A stretch of DNA of 47,020 nt from a virus. Below the pieces are notes generated by a model that saw only the letters and a program-made list of their open reading frames with translations, searched no databases and was not told the origin of the DNA. A program made the position numbers and the translations under genes. The stretch is taken from positions 1 through 47,020 of the IMG/VR virus record IMGVR_UViG_3300049046_000147. One strand, written 5' to 3'. Of this stretch, positions 7,024-14,031 are shown one piece after another (position 1 is the first letter of the stretch; each line of letters starts with the position of its first letter).

Positions 7024-7024
7024 A

Positions 7025-7279
7025 CTATTTCCTTTCGTAATAATGCCACTCGCCTTTGCCACCTGGAGAGAAAGCTTCCACAATCTCTTTGATCATAGAA
7101 GCAGTTACCATCCGATGACCAGTCTGTTCTCGTGGAAGAGTAAGTCTTCCTCTTCGTTCATTGTTAAGCAATCCGTAGTAGGTCTTCCAGGATGCGCCGT
7201 GTAGTTTCAGTGCCTCATAAAGATGGCGAACTGATAGCCACTGCTCATTCTCGGGATTGATGTTTTTCATTTCATTCAT
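7025..7279 (-). CDS. Putative HTH DNA-binding early protein
   Basis: 84 residues with SVRHLYEALKLHGASWKTYY and RLTLPREQTGHRMVTASM, which resembles the small HTH/antirepressor-like domains that phages use in early regulation. No partner domain is present. Lies between the SSB-like gene and the zinc-ribbon gene in the operon. Confidence 0.5.
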   Translation of the reverse strand: MNEMKNINPENEQWLSVRHLYEALKLHGASWKTYYGLLNNERRGRLTLPREQTGHRMVTASMIKEIVEAFSPGGKGEWHYYERK

Positions 7280-7295
7280 AACTCAATCTTTCTTA

Positions 7296-8018
7296 TTAAA
7301 ATGGAATATCGTCGCTTAGGTCTTCTACTTCGCTAATCTGATCAACGCCCATATCTTGTGCTGAATCACCTCGAAGAATACTTTCTTCATAAGTATCTTC
7401 CTGTCTACTGTCCTTAGATAACATCCTATCAATAGCACCTTTGATCTTGGGAATACCTTCTTTAAACATAGTAATTGTCTTCATGTCTGTCTCAATTACT
7501 GGCTGGTTCTTATCGTTCTTCACAACTTCAAAGTTCATGGCTTTGACCTTACCATACTTACTATCACGATCAACGGTACTTAGCCGAGTAACTAGAGCGT
7601 ACATTGGAATAGGCATATCTGGATGAGACATATATTCATTGATTTTTTTCATGTATTCAAACAATTGGCCAAGAGAAATGCCTTTGACATACATGATGAA
7701 GGGAACATTCTTTTCTCGGATGATGCCACCCACGATATAAGTAAGCTGCGTGCCACTCTTATCAAACCGCATCATCTCAGTTTTCTTGATATACAAGAGG
7801 TTTACTTGCAGATCGTCATACTGTTCTTTAGTTGCAGTATGGTAATACTTACCCGGTCGAGCCAAGTTGCCATCCATCAACTCATTCTCGCTTTGTTTAT
7901 GAGTGAGTTTTAATTGAGGAACCAATTCTCCACCATCAATATCACCCATATCTGCCTTTGAGTCTTCTTTAAACATTGCTAATACCGCTTCATCTTTTAC
8001 TGCTAGATCATTTGACAT
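7296..8018 (-). CDS. SSB-like ssDNA-associated protein with DDIPF tail
   Basis: 240 residues from the ATG at 8018, preceded by GAAGGAGTAAT. The body contains a beta-rich core (residues ~65-160, including DLQVNLLYIKKTEMMRF and GTQLTYIVGGII). It ends in an acidic, flexible tail closing with DLSDDIPF. The terminal DDIPF is the signature docking peptide of bacterial single-stranded DNA-binding proteins, used to recruit host replication and repair enzymes. The core is not a recognisable OB-fold SSB by eye, so it could be a phage SSB analogue or a recombination mediator that mimics the tail. Nuclease, HTH and zinc-ribbon neighbours fit DNA metabolism. Confidence 0.65.
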   Translation of the reverse strand: MSNDLAVKDEAVLAMFKEDSKADMGDIDGGELVPQLKLTHKQSENELMDGNLARPGKYYHTATKEQYDDLQVNLLYIKKTEMMRFDKSGTQLTYIVGGIIREKNVPFIMYVKGISLGQLFEYMKKINEYMSHPDMPIPMYALVTRLSTVDRDSKYGKVKAMNFEVVKNDKNQPVIETDMKTITMFKEGIPKIKGAIDRMLSKDSRQEDTYEESILRGDSAQDMGVDQISEVEDLSDDIPF

Positions 8019-8019
8019 A

Positions 8020-8289
8020 TTACTCCTTCTCAACTAACTTGTATGTTTTTCCATTCATGTAGACAGTCATATTAGCAATGGTAATTTTTGGCACTTTCAA
8101 AAGACTACGCTCTACTGCGCTAGTTAATATATCCGCCGCACATTTTACGTATATTCTTTTATTGAACAAACTATGTGCGTTCCATCCCACACCAAGTAAG
8201 TAATCAATAAATTCGTTATAATCATTCGCCATACTTGCATCCAAAACTTCGTTATCACAATCAAGTAATAGATATTCATCTTTATTCAT
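8020..8289 (-). CDS. Unknown early protein
   Basis: 89 residues beginning MNKDEYLLLDCDNEVLDAS, mixed alpha/beta. No motif I recognise. Lies 1 base upstream of the SSB-like gene in the direction of transcription, and may be co-expressed with it. Confidence 0.6.
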   Translation of the reverse strand: MNKDEYLLLDCDNEVLDASMANDYNEFIDYLLGVGWNAHSLFNKRIYVKCAADILTSAVERSLLKVPKITIANMTVYMNGKTYKLVEKE

Positions 8290-8431
8290 CTGCTCTCCGA
8301 TCTAATTCTACTTGATACATATTTTCTAATCGCTCGTCTTGTTCTTCACGCTCTCGAATCGCCCATTCTTCTTCACTATCAATCTCAATTGATTTTTTTA
8401 TCTTCTCCAAAGACTTGTTTTGCAAAGTCAT
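8282..8431 (-). CDS. Small charged helical protein
   Basis: 49 residues from the ATG at 8431, chosen for GAAAGGAAG upstream. Almost entirely Glu/Arg-rich helix (EEEWAIREREEQDERLEN). It overlaps the C-terminal end of the 8385-8681 gene by 47 bp in another frame and the next gene by 8 bp. No family recognised. Confidence 0.5.
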   Translation of the reverse strand: MTLQNKSLEKIKKSIEIDSEEEWAIREREEQDERLENMYQVELDRRADE

Positions 8432-8681
8432 AGTTTTTCTTCCTTTCAGAGAGATTCTTTTTGAGTGTTTCAGGGTTAATAAGCTGCATCCGTGAAGAGG
8501 CAAGGACGTAGTGATATAAGTGTTCTATTTTAGCCTCTGCAAGAGTTAAGTTTGTTTGTAAGAAAGACATGTCTTCAAACCTTTTTTCTTTTAGACTTTG
8601 CAACTGATTAGCAAGCACAACAACGCCTCCAAGCGAAGCTCCTGCTACTAATCCTAAAACTATCTCTACTGGTGTGATCAT
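8385..8681 (-). CDS. Small membrane-anchored coiled-coil protein
   Basis: 98 residues: an N-terminal hydrophobic, Gly-rich span (about 5-26, VEIVLGLVAGASLGGVVVLA) followed by a long charged helix. Shine-Dalgarno GGGAAGGAAAACAC. It is the first gene after the consensus promoter at 8711-8739, so it is probably strongly expressed. Function unknown. Confidence 0.65.
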   Translation of the reverse strand: MITPVEIVLGLVAGASLGGVVVLANQLQSLKEKRFEDMSFLQTNLTLAEAKIEHLYHYVLASSRMQLINPETLKKNLSERKKNYDFAKQVFGEDKKIN

Positions 8682-8710
8682 GTGTTTTCCTTCCCTGTTA
8701 TTAAGTATGT

Positions 8711-8739
8711 ATTATACAATAGTATACAATAGATGTCAA
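8711..8739 (-). promoter_or_regulatory. Perfect sigma70-type promoter
   Basis: On the minus strand TTGACA (8734-8739) and TATAAT (8711-8716) are separated by exactly 17 bp, a perfect consensus. The -35 box overlaps the stop codon of the YopX-like gene. It should drive a second, internal transcript of the leftward operon starting with the gene at 8681. The spacer has two copies of an ATACAATAG-type repeat, also seen at the 12.6-kb promoter. Confidence 0.85.
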
Positions 8740-9104
8740 GAATTAGTTACTAGCTCTGGGTTCTCGTAAATGTTTCCGATTACTTCCAAATCAGAAGTCA
8801 TTTGTAATTTATAATGAGCATTATCTTTTTCAGATGAAATCAAAAATCTGCCCATCCAAAATTTGACTTCTCCCTCGTGACTTGATGAGGAATATCTCAC
8901 AATATCCCCCTCATAAATCTCTGTGCCGTTCTTGTCTTTGAGGCCGGTATGCAATTGCACGTCATATTGATCTTTACTGCAATAATCCTCGATCTCGCCT
9001 CCCAAGACATAATTGAGTTCCCCCCAACCATTAATGTACATATTTGGTCTACTACACCAGTTTCCAGTATCTTTTTTCCAGACTCTAAATTTAATTTCTC
9101 TCAT
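8736..9104 (-). CDS. YopX-family protein
   Basis: 122 residues from the ATG at 9104, chosen for GGAGAGGAGAAGCT upstream. It shows the YopX signature: N-terminal MREIKFRVWKKDTGNW, central HTGLKDKNGTEIYEGDIV, and C-terminal LEVIGNIYENPEL. YopX proteins are common in phage early regions and their role is unknown. The stop codon overlaps the -35 element of the promoter for the next genes. Confidence 0.85.
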   Translation of the reverse strand: MREIKFRVWKKDTGNWCSRPNMYINGWGELNYVLGGEIEDYCSKDQYDVQLHTGLKDKNGTEIYEGDIVRYSSSSHEGEVKFWMGRFLISSEKDNAHYKLQMTSDLEVIGNIYENPELVTNS

Positions 9105-9382
9105 AGCTTCTCCTCTCCAATTATATAAATCTTTCCTCGCCACTCTTTAAAATGGACAATATAGTCTTCACTCTCATCAAATCCAGCGTCAAATGCAGTA
9201 CTTACAGGAACAAACCACAGTATCAACCGCATCCACCAACTCATCTTCTTGACTTTAAAATTGGGAAACATTGTCATTATAAAACTTTCTATATAAATCT
9301 TATTACTTATTCTTCTGTTCAATTCTTTTTGCAAACCAAGCAATTGTTCTGCTCCACCTACGCTATAAAATCTATTCGTCAT
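9101..9382 (-). CDS. Unknown early protein with hydrophobic centre
   Basis: 93 residues from the second of two adjacent ATGs (9382; the first is at 9385), after AAAGAGGAGG. Contains a Trp-rich hydrophobic segment (MSWWMRLILWFVPVSTAF) that could insert in or lie on a membrane. No family recognised. It overlaps the short gene upstream. Confidence 0.55.
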   Translation of the reverse strand: MTNRFYSVGGAEQLLGLQKELNRRISNKIYIESFIMTMFPNFKVKKMSWWMRLILWFVPVSTAFDAGFDESEDYIVHFKEWRGKIYIIGEEKL

Positions 9383-9509
9383 CATCCTCCTCTTTCTCAA
9401 CCATACTCATAGCCAGTAGTGTTACCCGCATCAGATCCTCCACAGCTACCCTCATAGCTTCAGCAGCTTTCTCTAGCTCATCAAGATATGTTGGTTGTTT
9501 TTCACTCAT
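9372..9509 (-). CDS. 45-residue acidic micro-protein
   Basis: ATG at 9509 preceded by a very strong Shine-Dalgarno (AAAAAGGAGGGGGT) and a clean frame to TAG at 9372. The product is a single amphipathic helix ending in a very acidic tail (MVEKEEDDDE). No family recognised. Upstream, 9510-9707 holds no gene, only AT-rich sequence with small inverted repeats. Confidence 0.65.
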   Translation of the reverse strand: MSEKQPTYLDELEKAAEAMRVAVEDLMRVTLLAMSMVEKEEDDDE

Positions 9510-9707
9510 ACCCCCTCCTTTTTACGGCCTGTTTTCACAAAATAATATATACTTGTGAAGCCCCGACCCTTTCTTAATTTTTAAAACTCTTCCCGACTCC
9601 TTCGTACATAGACATATAGATATGTAGAGTAACACGCGCGGAATTAAGCCCTATTGGGGAGCTCTGTTTGTATATATAAAAAGAGCCCATTACCGCACCA
9701 TTTACAG

Positions 9708-9914
9708 TTAATCAGTCTTTTTGTAACCTATTTCCTTGACTTCATGCCAGGGATAAAACAAGTGATTCCACTTACTATGTGAGCTATTTCTATCTAAATA
9801 TTGTATATATATTCCATATTTAGATTGTTTAACACTCAAATTATCAACATCAGAGGTTTGTATAAGCTTTGTTGAGAGTCTTATGAAAAACGCACCTTCC
9901 CATCTATCGGACAT
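9708..9914 (-). CDS. Unknown early protein
   Basis: 68 residues, alternating beta-type pattern with many aromatic residues (KYGIYIQYLDRNSSHSKWNH, then LFYPWHEV). Shine-Dalgarno GAAAGGCAATTAAT. It resembles small beta-sheet (PH- or SH3-like) folds but cannot be assigned. Confidence 0.55.
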   Translation of the reverse strand: MSDRWEGAFFIRLSTKLIQTSDVDNLSVKQSKYGIYIQYLDRNSSHSKWNHLFYPWHEVKEIGYKKTD

Positions 9915-9915
9915 A

Positions 9916-10050
9916 TTAATTGCCTTTCAGTTTCTGAATTGTTTCTTCTAGTAACTCAATAGTGACAACTTCTCGCAGAGGATGGTTAATATCACCATCT
10001 GCAAGTATAGCCACAAGCCTCTCATAAGAGAGTTTAACAAGACTATCCAT
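9916..10050 (-). CDS. 44-residue micro-protein
   Basis: ATG at 10050 after GAAGGAGAACTATT, stop one base before the next ATG. The product is helical (MDSLVKLSYERLVAILADG, then REVVTIELLEETIQKLKG). No family recognised. Confidence 0.6.
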   Translation of the reverse strand: MDSLVKLSYERLVAILADGDINHPLREVVTIELLEETIQKLKGN

Positions 10051-10150
10051 AATAGTTCTCCTTCGTATTATTACCTCGTACCCTCCACGCCTAGCCTTGT
10101 GTAGCTGCCTAGAAGGTATGAGCTAACAATAAGATTAAATATTCAATGAG

Positions 10151-10175
10151 TGGGGCAGTTTAACGACTTGCCCCA
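10151..10175. promoter_or_regulatory. Hairpin in a 160-bp intergenic gap
   Basis: TGGGGCA (10151-10157) pairs with TGCCCCA (10169-10175), loop 11 nt. The preceding AAGATTAAATATT...TGAGTGGG block resembles, in inverted orientation, the flank of the 5294-5353 hairpin. Possible processing or regulatory hairpin; no T-run. Confidence 0.3.
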
Positions 10176-10209
10176 GGTCGCGACTTTGAGTTAGTTTGTA
10201 AGACCCTTA

Positions 10210-10443
10210 TCATTTAGTGCATGGGGCTATATTGAGTAAATCAACTATATTCACCCCTAGCTGTTCAAGGCTGACAGTTGCCTTGTAACACTTTTTAGCC
10301 ACCATCAAGCCTTGTATCACACCGTCACTGTGTCCGTTTCTATATGAGACAATCATATCTTTTTCATATTTATTACCATAATAACTAAGCATTGCGCCAG
10401 CCATCAAACCAGCACCAGCGATAAAAGATAAATAGCTTTTCAT
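10210..10443 (-). CDS. Small membrane protein, paralogue of the next gene
   Basis: 77 residues: MKSYLSFIAGAGLMAGAMLS is a signal-anchor segment, followed by a KDMIVSYRNGHSDGVIQGL helix and a Cys-containing C-terminus. Layout and the FIAG start match the neighbour at 10447-10740, suggesting a tandem duplication. Likely inner-membrane or exported; function unknown. Confidence 0.6.
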   Translation of the reverse strand: MKSYLSFIAGAGLMAGAMLSYYGNKYEKDMIVSYRNGHSDGVIQGLMVAKKCYKATVSLEQLGVNIVDLLNIAPCTK

Positions 10444-10446
10444 GGT

Positions 10447-10740
10447 TTAATCCTCACATGGATAGGGTGAGTTATCAATCAATCCATCCCTTGATAATTC
10501 CATACTCATCTGTAAGTACTCATTGATGATTTTATGGTCTGTGGTGTACTCACACTCTACCAATTCAGATAAGACACTATATCTACCTACTTTGTAGCCC
10601 TCATGGTATTGAGACGCTGTCTGGTCTAATCCGTCTTGATATGCTCGCAACATGTCAGACTCCCAAGCATGAGCCGATAGCGTATGTGTTACTTGATAAG
10701 TGATTGCTACCCCTGCAATAAATCCTAGAAATAATTTCAT
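10447..10740 (-). CDS. Small membrane protein, paralogue of the previous gene
   Basis: 97 residues: signal-anchor MKLFLGFIAGVAITYQVTHT, then SDMLRAYQDGLDQTASQYHE and a polar tail with two Cys. It shares the N-terminal anchor style and the (S/K)DMxxxYxxG helix with the 10210 gene. Function unknown; could modify the host envelope. Confidence 0.6.
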   Translation of the reverse strand: MKLFLGFIAGVAITYQVTHTLSAHAWESDMLRAYQDGLDQTASQYHEGYKVGRYSVLSELVECEYTTDHKIINEYLQMSMELSRDGLIDNSPYPCED

Positions 10741-10937
10741 ATTGTTTTTCCTATTTTATCTAGTAATTGCTGTGGGTTCTCATAAGCCATAATAATGGCG
10801 TTTAGAATACTTGGCACTATAGAGGGATCTTCTTCCCATTCTTCTCTATTCCAGTATAAAACCTCCTCATCTAGATTATTGTCTTTTAAGATGCGTACGT
10901 CGTCGCTTGTTATGATTGCGCTGAGTTTCAATGGCAT
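10737..10937 (-). CDS. Unknown early protein
   Basis: 66 residues, acidic, beginning MPLKLSAIITSDDVRILKD. Shine-Dalgarno AAAGGATAACTAAA. Its stop overlaps the following ATG. No family recognised. Confidence 0.55.
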   Translation of the reverse strand: MPLKLSAIITSDDVRILKDNNLDEEVLYWNREEWEEDPSIVPSILNAIIMAYENPQQLLDKIGKTI

Positions 10938-10949
10938 TTTAGTTATCCT

Positions 10950-11132
10950 TTACCAAGGTATATTTTTAATAGTATTTTGCTTGACTGCTTCCTCAAGTGT
11001 TTTTAGTGCTTCGCCTAGCGCTTCACACTCTCTTGCTGTGGAATAACCAGCTTCTTCCTCAACTGCTTGTGCTACCGCTTCAGTCGCATTGACAAGATTA
11101 GATAGCCAATACTTTGCATTATCATTAGTCAT
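10950..11132 (-). CDS. Unknown acidic helical protein
   Basis: 60 residues from the ATG at 11132, with GGGGGTG just upstream. Ala/Glu-rich helix (NATEAVAQAVEEEAGYSTAR). No family recognised. Confidence 0.55.
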   Translation of the reverse strand: MTNDNAKYWLSNLVNATEAVAQAVEEEAGYSTARECEALGEALKTLEEAVKQNTIKNIPW

Positions 11133-11152
11133 ATTCACCCCCTTATTTTTAT

Positions 11153-11455
11153 TTAATTGACAAACTCTTGATATAAATCGACTTGCAAATCCATGTCTGG
11201 GTACTCATCCATCACTAACAGAGGCAAGCCAGTTCTGAGTATAAAGCCCTCATTTGGATAATCATTCTCTTGCGAAAATGGTACTATTGCATATTTTTTG
11301 CCCTGTTTCATTATTACCAATCCATTCCAATCGCCCGCGCTGCTTGAGGTATCAAAATACTCGACTGCTTGTACTGCCTTATATTGGCGCAGTTTTTCTA
11401 GTGGAGAATACCAGCTACCCTCGATTTTCCATTCTCTATTTATTAAGTGTCTCAT
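11153..11455 (-). CDS. Unknown early protein
   Basis: 100 residues. The central part (GDWNGLVIMKQGKKYAIVPF) looks like a small beta sheet. Shine-Dalgarno AAAGGAAACAATAAA. No family recognised. Confidence 0.6.
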   Translation of the reverse strand: MRHLINREWKIEGSWYSPLEKLRQYKAVQAVEYFDTSSSAGDWNGLVIMKQGKKYAIVPFSQENDYPNEGFILRTGLPLLVMDEYPDMDLQVDLYQEFVN

Positions 11456-11456
11456 T

Positions 11457-11639
11457 TTATTGTTTCCTTTCTAACATATTGTTATTGTGTATGGCTTGAC
11501 TTGCTTCCATTACTAGATGATTGAGTCTTGTTAATTCTTTCAAGTCATATTCTGATAAGTGATAGCCGTTAATTGTTTGCAAATATAACATGTACCATTT
11601 TTCCAGATCATCCGCATATATTTTTCTGTTGTCTGTCAT
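11457..11639 (-). CDS. Unknown helical early protein
   Basis: 60 residues, Leu/Tyr-rich helix (DLEKWYMLYLQTINGYHLSE). Shine-Dalgarno GAGGAGTAATAAA. No family recognised. Confidence 0.55.
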   Translation of the reverse strand: MTDNRKIYADDLEKWYMLYLQTINGYHLSEYDLKELTRLNHLVMEASQAIHNNNMLERKQ

Positions 11640-11655
11640 TTTATTACTCCTCGTG

Positions 11656-11910
11656 TTATTTAGCTTGATACTGCTCTACTTTTACCCATCTCCAACCCCA
11701 ATTGGGCTTACCATCACCAGGCAGATAATGTTCAATCGTTACCTGATTGTTATATGGTTGTCCATCTTCCACAGTTAAGCGTGAAAGCCATACTTTTGTT
11801 GATGGTTTTTTATGTGCGTGACCATCTCCAAAAGTGCGTATTTTCAGATCATCAGTATGACCTTGTTCAATAGTGGGCATGGCTTCAAGTTGTTTGAGTG
11901 TGTATTGCAT
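11656..11910 (-). CDS. Unknown early protein
   Basis: 84 residues, beta-type with a Gly/His stretch (TFGDGHAHKKPSTKVWLSR) and a Trp-rich C-terminus (GKPNWGWRWVKVEQY). No family recognised. Confidence 0.6.
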   Translation of the reverse strand: MQYTLKQLEAMPTIEQGHTDDLKIRTFGDGHAHKKPSTKVWLSRLTVEDGQPYNNQVTIEHYLPGDGKPNWGWRWVKVEQYQAK

Positions 11911-11911
11911 G

Positions 11912-12196
11912 TTATGACTCCAGTTCCTTTTTTAATTGCTCTATCAAGCTATATTCTGATAGCGTACTTTTTACAATGTCCTTGCGTGTTAATCTGCCAT
12001 AGTTGCTATATACATAGTTTTCCTCATATCCTGCTTCTTTCAATACATCGGCAACACGTCGCTCAGCTCCATACATTCCCCCAAATACCTCAGACCTGAA
12101 GCCGTTTTTTGAGGTGTATATTAGGGTGAAGTATTCGCCAGTACAGCCATATTGACCGTATGTATAACCTGTTTTTGTAATTGTGAAGTATTTCAT
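11912..12196 (-). CDS. Unknown early protein
   Basis: 94 residues, Tyr-rich N-terminus (MKYFTITKTGYTYGQYGCTG) and helical C-terminus (STLSEYSLIEQLKKELES). Shine-Dalgarno AAAGGAGAGAACTAAT. No family recognised. Confidence 0.6.
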   Translation of the reverse strand: MKYFTITKTGYTYGQYGCTGEYFTLIYTSKNGFRSEVFGGMYGAERRVADVLKEAGYEENYVYSNYGRLTRKDIVKSTLSEYSLIEQLKKELES

Positions 12197-12210
12197 ATTA
12201 GTTCTCTCCT

Positions 12211-12366
12211 TTAGATATTCATTAGAAAGCTCTGTAAATTAAGTGCTGTCTTTTCTGCTGCCTTTTGGCAAGCTGTGACTTGTACCGTGTATGTTTTGGT
12301 AGTGGTAGTGAATCCTACGTACCAAAAACCGTCTTGTTTGTTGTGGGTGATGAAAATATCAATCAT
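12211..12366 (-). CDS. 51-residue unknown early protein
   Basis: ATG at 12366 after AAAGGAAACC and a clean frame to TAA at 12211. Product begins MIDIFITHNKQDGFWYVGFT, a beta-hairpin-like start followed by a helix. It fills what would otherwise be a 180-bp gap in the operon. Confidence 0.6.
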   Translation of the reverse strand: MIDIFITHNKQDGFWYVGFTTTTKTYTVQVTACQKAAEKTALNLQSFLMNI

Positions 12367-12374
12367 GGTTTCCT

Positions 12375-12560
12375 TTAAGCTACTTTAATAGCGGTTAGCT
12401 GTGTACTTAATAGGTGGGATTCTGCTTGTCTGTCGAAAGCCTCAAAGTATTCGTTATCTGATAATGATTCTCTATCCTCTGAACTGAGGGCTTGAAGCAG
12501 GTCGTTCTCGTTGATGGTATAATCAAGAGAAGGAAGAAACTGGGCGCTGACTGATGTCAT
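12375..12560 (-). CDS. First gene of the leftward early operon, unknown acidic protein
   Basis: 61 residues from the ATG at 12560, chosen for AAAGGAAAT and for its position just downstream of the promoter at 12592-12620. Acidic and Ser-rich (NDLLQALSSEDRESLSDNEY). No family recognised. As the first gene of the transcript it may be an immediate-early host-targeting factor (inference). Confidence 0.6.
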   Translation of the reverse strand: MTSVSAQFLPSLDYTINENDLLQALSSEDRESLSDNEYFEAFDRQAESHLLSTQLTAIKVA

Positions 12561-12591
12561 ATTTCCTTTATATATGTTTATTACTAATGTT

Positions 12592-12620
12592 AATATACAA
12601 TAGAATACAACAGTATGCAA
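12592..12620 (-). promoter_or_regulatory. Sigma70-type promoter of the leftward early operon
   Basis: On the minus strand TTGCAT (12615-12620) and TATATT (12592-12597) are spaced by exactly 17 bp. Three 10-bp repeats of the form ATACAATAG-x overlap it (about 12596-12625), two of which are shared with the 8.7-kb promoter; they may bind a regulator. It faces the divergent TerS gene. Confidence 0.7.
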
Positions 12621-12649
12621 TAGGTAGTTTACTCAAGAATAGAAAAGAG

Positions 12650-13165
12650 ATGGTAGGAAAACATACTTCACAAGTTCAAGTTGCTAAGTTTGCCAGAGCA
12701 TTTGTTAAGAATGGTGGTAATGCTACGCAAGCAGCTCTAGAGACTAAGCCGGTAAAATATAATAGTGCCAGGCAACTAGGTCATCATTTACTGAAACGTG
12801 AAGATGTCAAGCAAGCCATAATTCAAGCGTTAGCTGATACAGGAATTGATTATAAATATGTCCTCTCAGCCCATAAGCAATTCATTGATAAGGGTTTGAA
12901 GCAATTAAACGGAAAAAGAACGGAAACTGAGCCTTTTATTAGCCCTTCAGACACAAACAAACACTTACAAGGGGTTTTCAATGTGATGAGGGTACTTGAG
13001 GGGGATGGTAAAACACCAGATTCTAACGCCTCTCAACACGTCCATTTGCACCTAGAAAACGCCACAGTTAAAGAAGTAATACACAAGCGCAATGAATTAT
13101 CAGGCTGGTTTAATGGAATACTAGATGGTGAAAAGATTGATGAATCAAATAATTCTCATGATTAG
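12650..13165 (+). CDS. terS: Terminase small subunit
   Basis: 171 residues from the ATG at 12650, chosen because AGAAAAGAG precedes it and the conserved domain begins just after. It shows the TerS-type DNA-binding start KFARAFVKNGGNATQAAL, followed by a region with SARQLGHHLLKREDVKQAI, typical of Terminase_2/HTH small subunits. TerS recognises the packaging site and feeds DNA to the large subunit. The large subunit lies 3 kb away rather than adjacent, separated by a structured gap and a leftward gene island. Confidence 0.8.
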   Translation: MVGKHTSQVQVAKFARAFVKNGGNATQAALETKPVKYNSARQLGHHLLKREDVKQAIIQALADTGIDYKYVLSAHKQFIDKGLKQLNGKRTETEPFISPSDTNKHLQGVFNVMRVLEGDGKTPDSNASQHVHLHLENATVKEVIHKRNELSGWFNGILDGEKIDESNNSHD

Positions 13166-13683
13166 TTATTAGCCTTGTTGCTTCGTACAATCTATATTGT
13201 GCGACATGACTTGGTGTACCTCGAGGGGGGTATACACCCCTAACTCTTTGAAAATAGTTTTTGGCAAAGCCCTCGCCAGTGCGCAATATTTTTTAGGAAA
13301 AACAGTGATATAGTTTGATAGATTTCTGCAAGAGGAAGCAGAGACAAGAAGATAATTAGGAAGAGATTACTCACCATTTAACTTAGGAGATTCTGTAACT
13401 CCAGCAGAATAAACAGGCTTAGATGGCTCATAGCTTCTTACGCTGCTTTCCATCTAAGGTTTCTTTATAGTGCGCTGTTTGTTCTGTCGCACTCAATCTG
13501 TCTTAGTCCTGCAATTAGTTCTTCGACACATCGGGGAATAAGCCACATCCTGTTTTATTTTACAAGGCTTTCAGTGTGCCTTACCTCGTGGCAGCTTTCC
13601 CAAGCTATAGGGAGGTAGAGATGAACTCTTATCTGCTCATGCCTTGTTTAGACGGTTCAAAGCACGAACAGATAGCAATCCAC
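13166..13683 (+). other. 518-bp gene-free, hairpin-rich interval (candidate structured RNA)
   Basis: No credible reading frame on either strand. Several stems form on the plus strand: CGTACAAT/ATTGTGCG (13184-13191 with 13196-13203), GGTGTA/TACACC near 13213-13238, ATTCTG/CAGAAT near 13390-13410, the 9-bp CTTAGATGG/CCATCTAAG (13418-13426 with 13450-13458), and AGTGCG/CGCACT near 13470-13490. GTGCGAC (13199) is also complementary to GTCGCAC near 13478, a possible long-range pair. Length and density recall large phage ncRNAs; a packaging region next to TerS is the alternative. Confidence 0.4.
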
Positions 13684-14031
13684 CTAGTTATTCATTTTTA
13701 GGTTCATATACTTGACTATGGTTTTGTAATTGAGAAGGTATTTAGGGAAGAGCTCATGGGTTTTGTTTGTCTTTAACCACTCACTCATTTTCTTTTCTAG
13801 GGATATAAGTTGTTCTACAGGCATTCGTGTACATTTAGAGGCAAAAGAGAGGGGCTGTTTGGGGAGGGAATCAGTGATTGAGGTAGGAGCGCTTTGAGCC
13901 ATGTCTTTTAGTTTTTGTTGAATAGAATTAATGTTTGCTTTACTTCCATAATACCGATTCTGACATTCAAGGCAATAGTGGTATTGCTCTTCTACCTGTG
14001 TTTGGCATGTGTCTGCGTAGCATTTATACAT
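13684..14031 (-). CDS. Small zinc-ribbon protein
   Basis: 115 residues from the ATG at 14031, just inside the end of the upstream gene, with GAGGAG upstream; a longer version starting at a TTG (14055) is possible. The N-terminus has Cys pairs CYADTC and CLEC, a small zinc ribbon, then a helical region (PVEQLISLEKKMSEWLKTNK). It runs against the surrounding late genes. Role unknown; perhaps a DNA-binding partner of the neighbouring Cys-rich protein. Confidence 0.6.
   Translation of the reverse strand: MYKCYADTCQTQVEEQYHYCLECQNRYYGSKANINSIQQKLKDMAQSAPTSITDSLPKQPLSFASKCTRMPVEQLISLEKKMSEWLKTNKTHELFPKYLLNYKTIVKYMNLKMNN

Noticed and set aside
12554-12649. Longer start for terS at 12554
   Set aside because: The extra 32 residues are hydrophobic, lack a ribosome-binding site and overlap the divergent early gene and its promoter; ATG 12650 is better.
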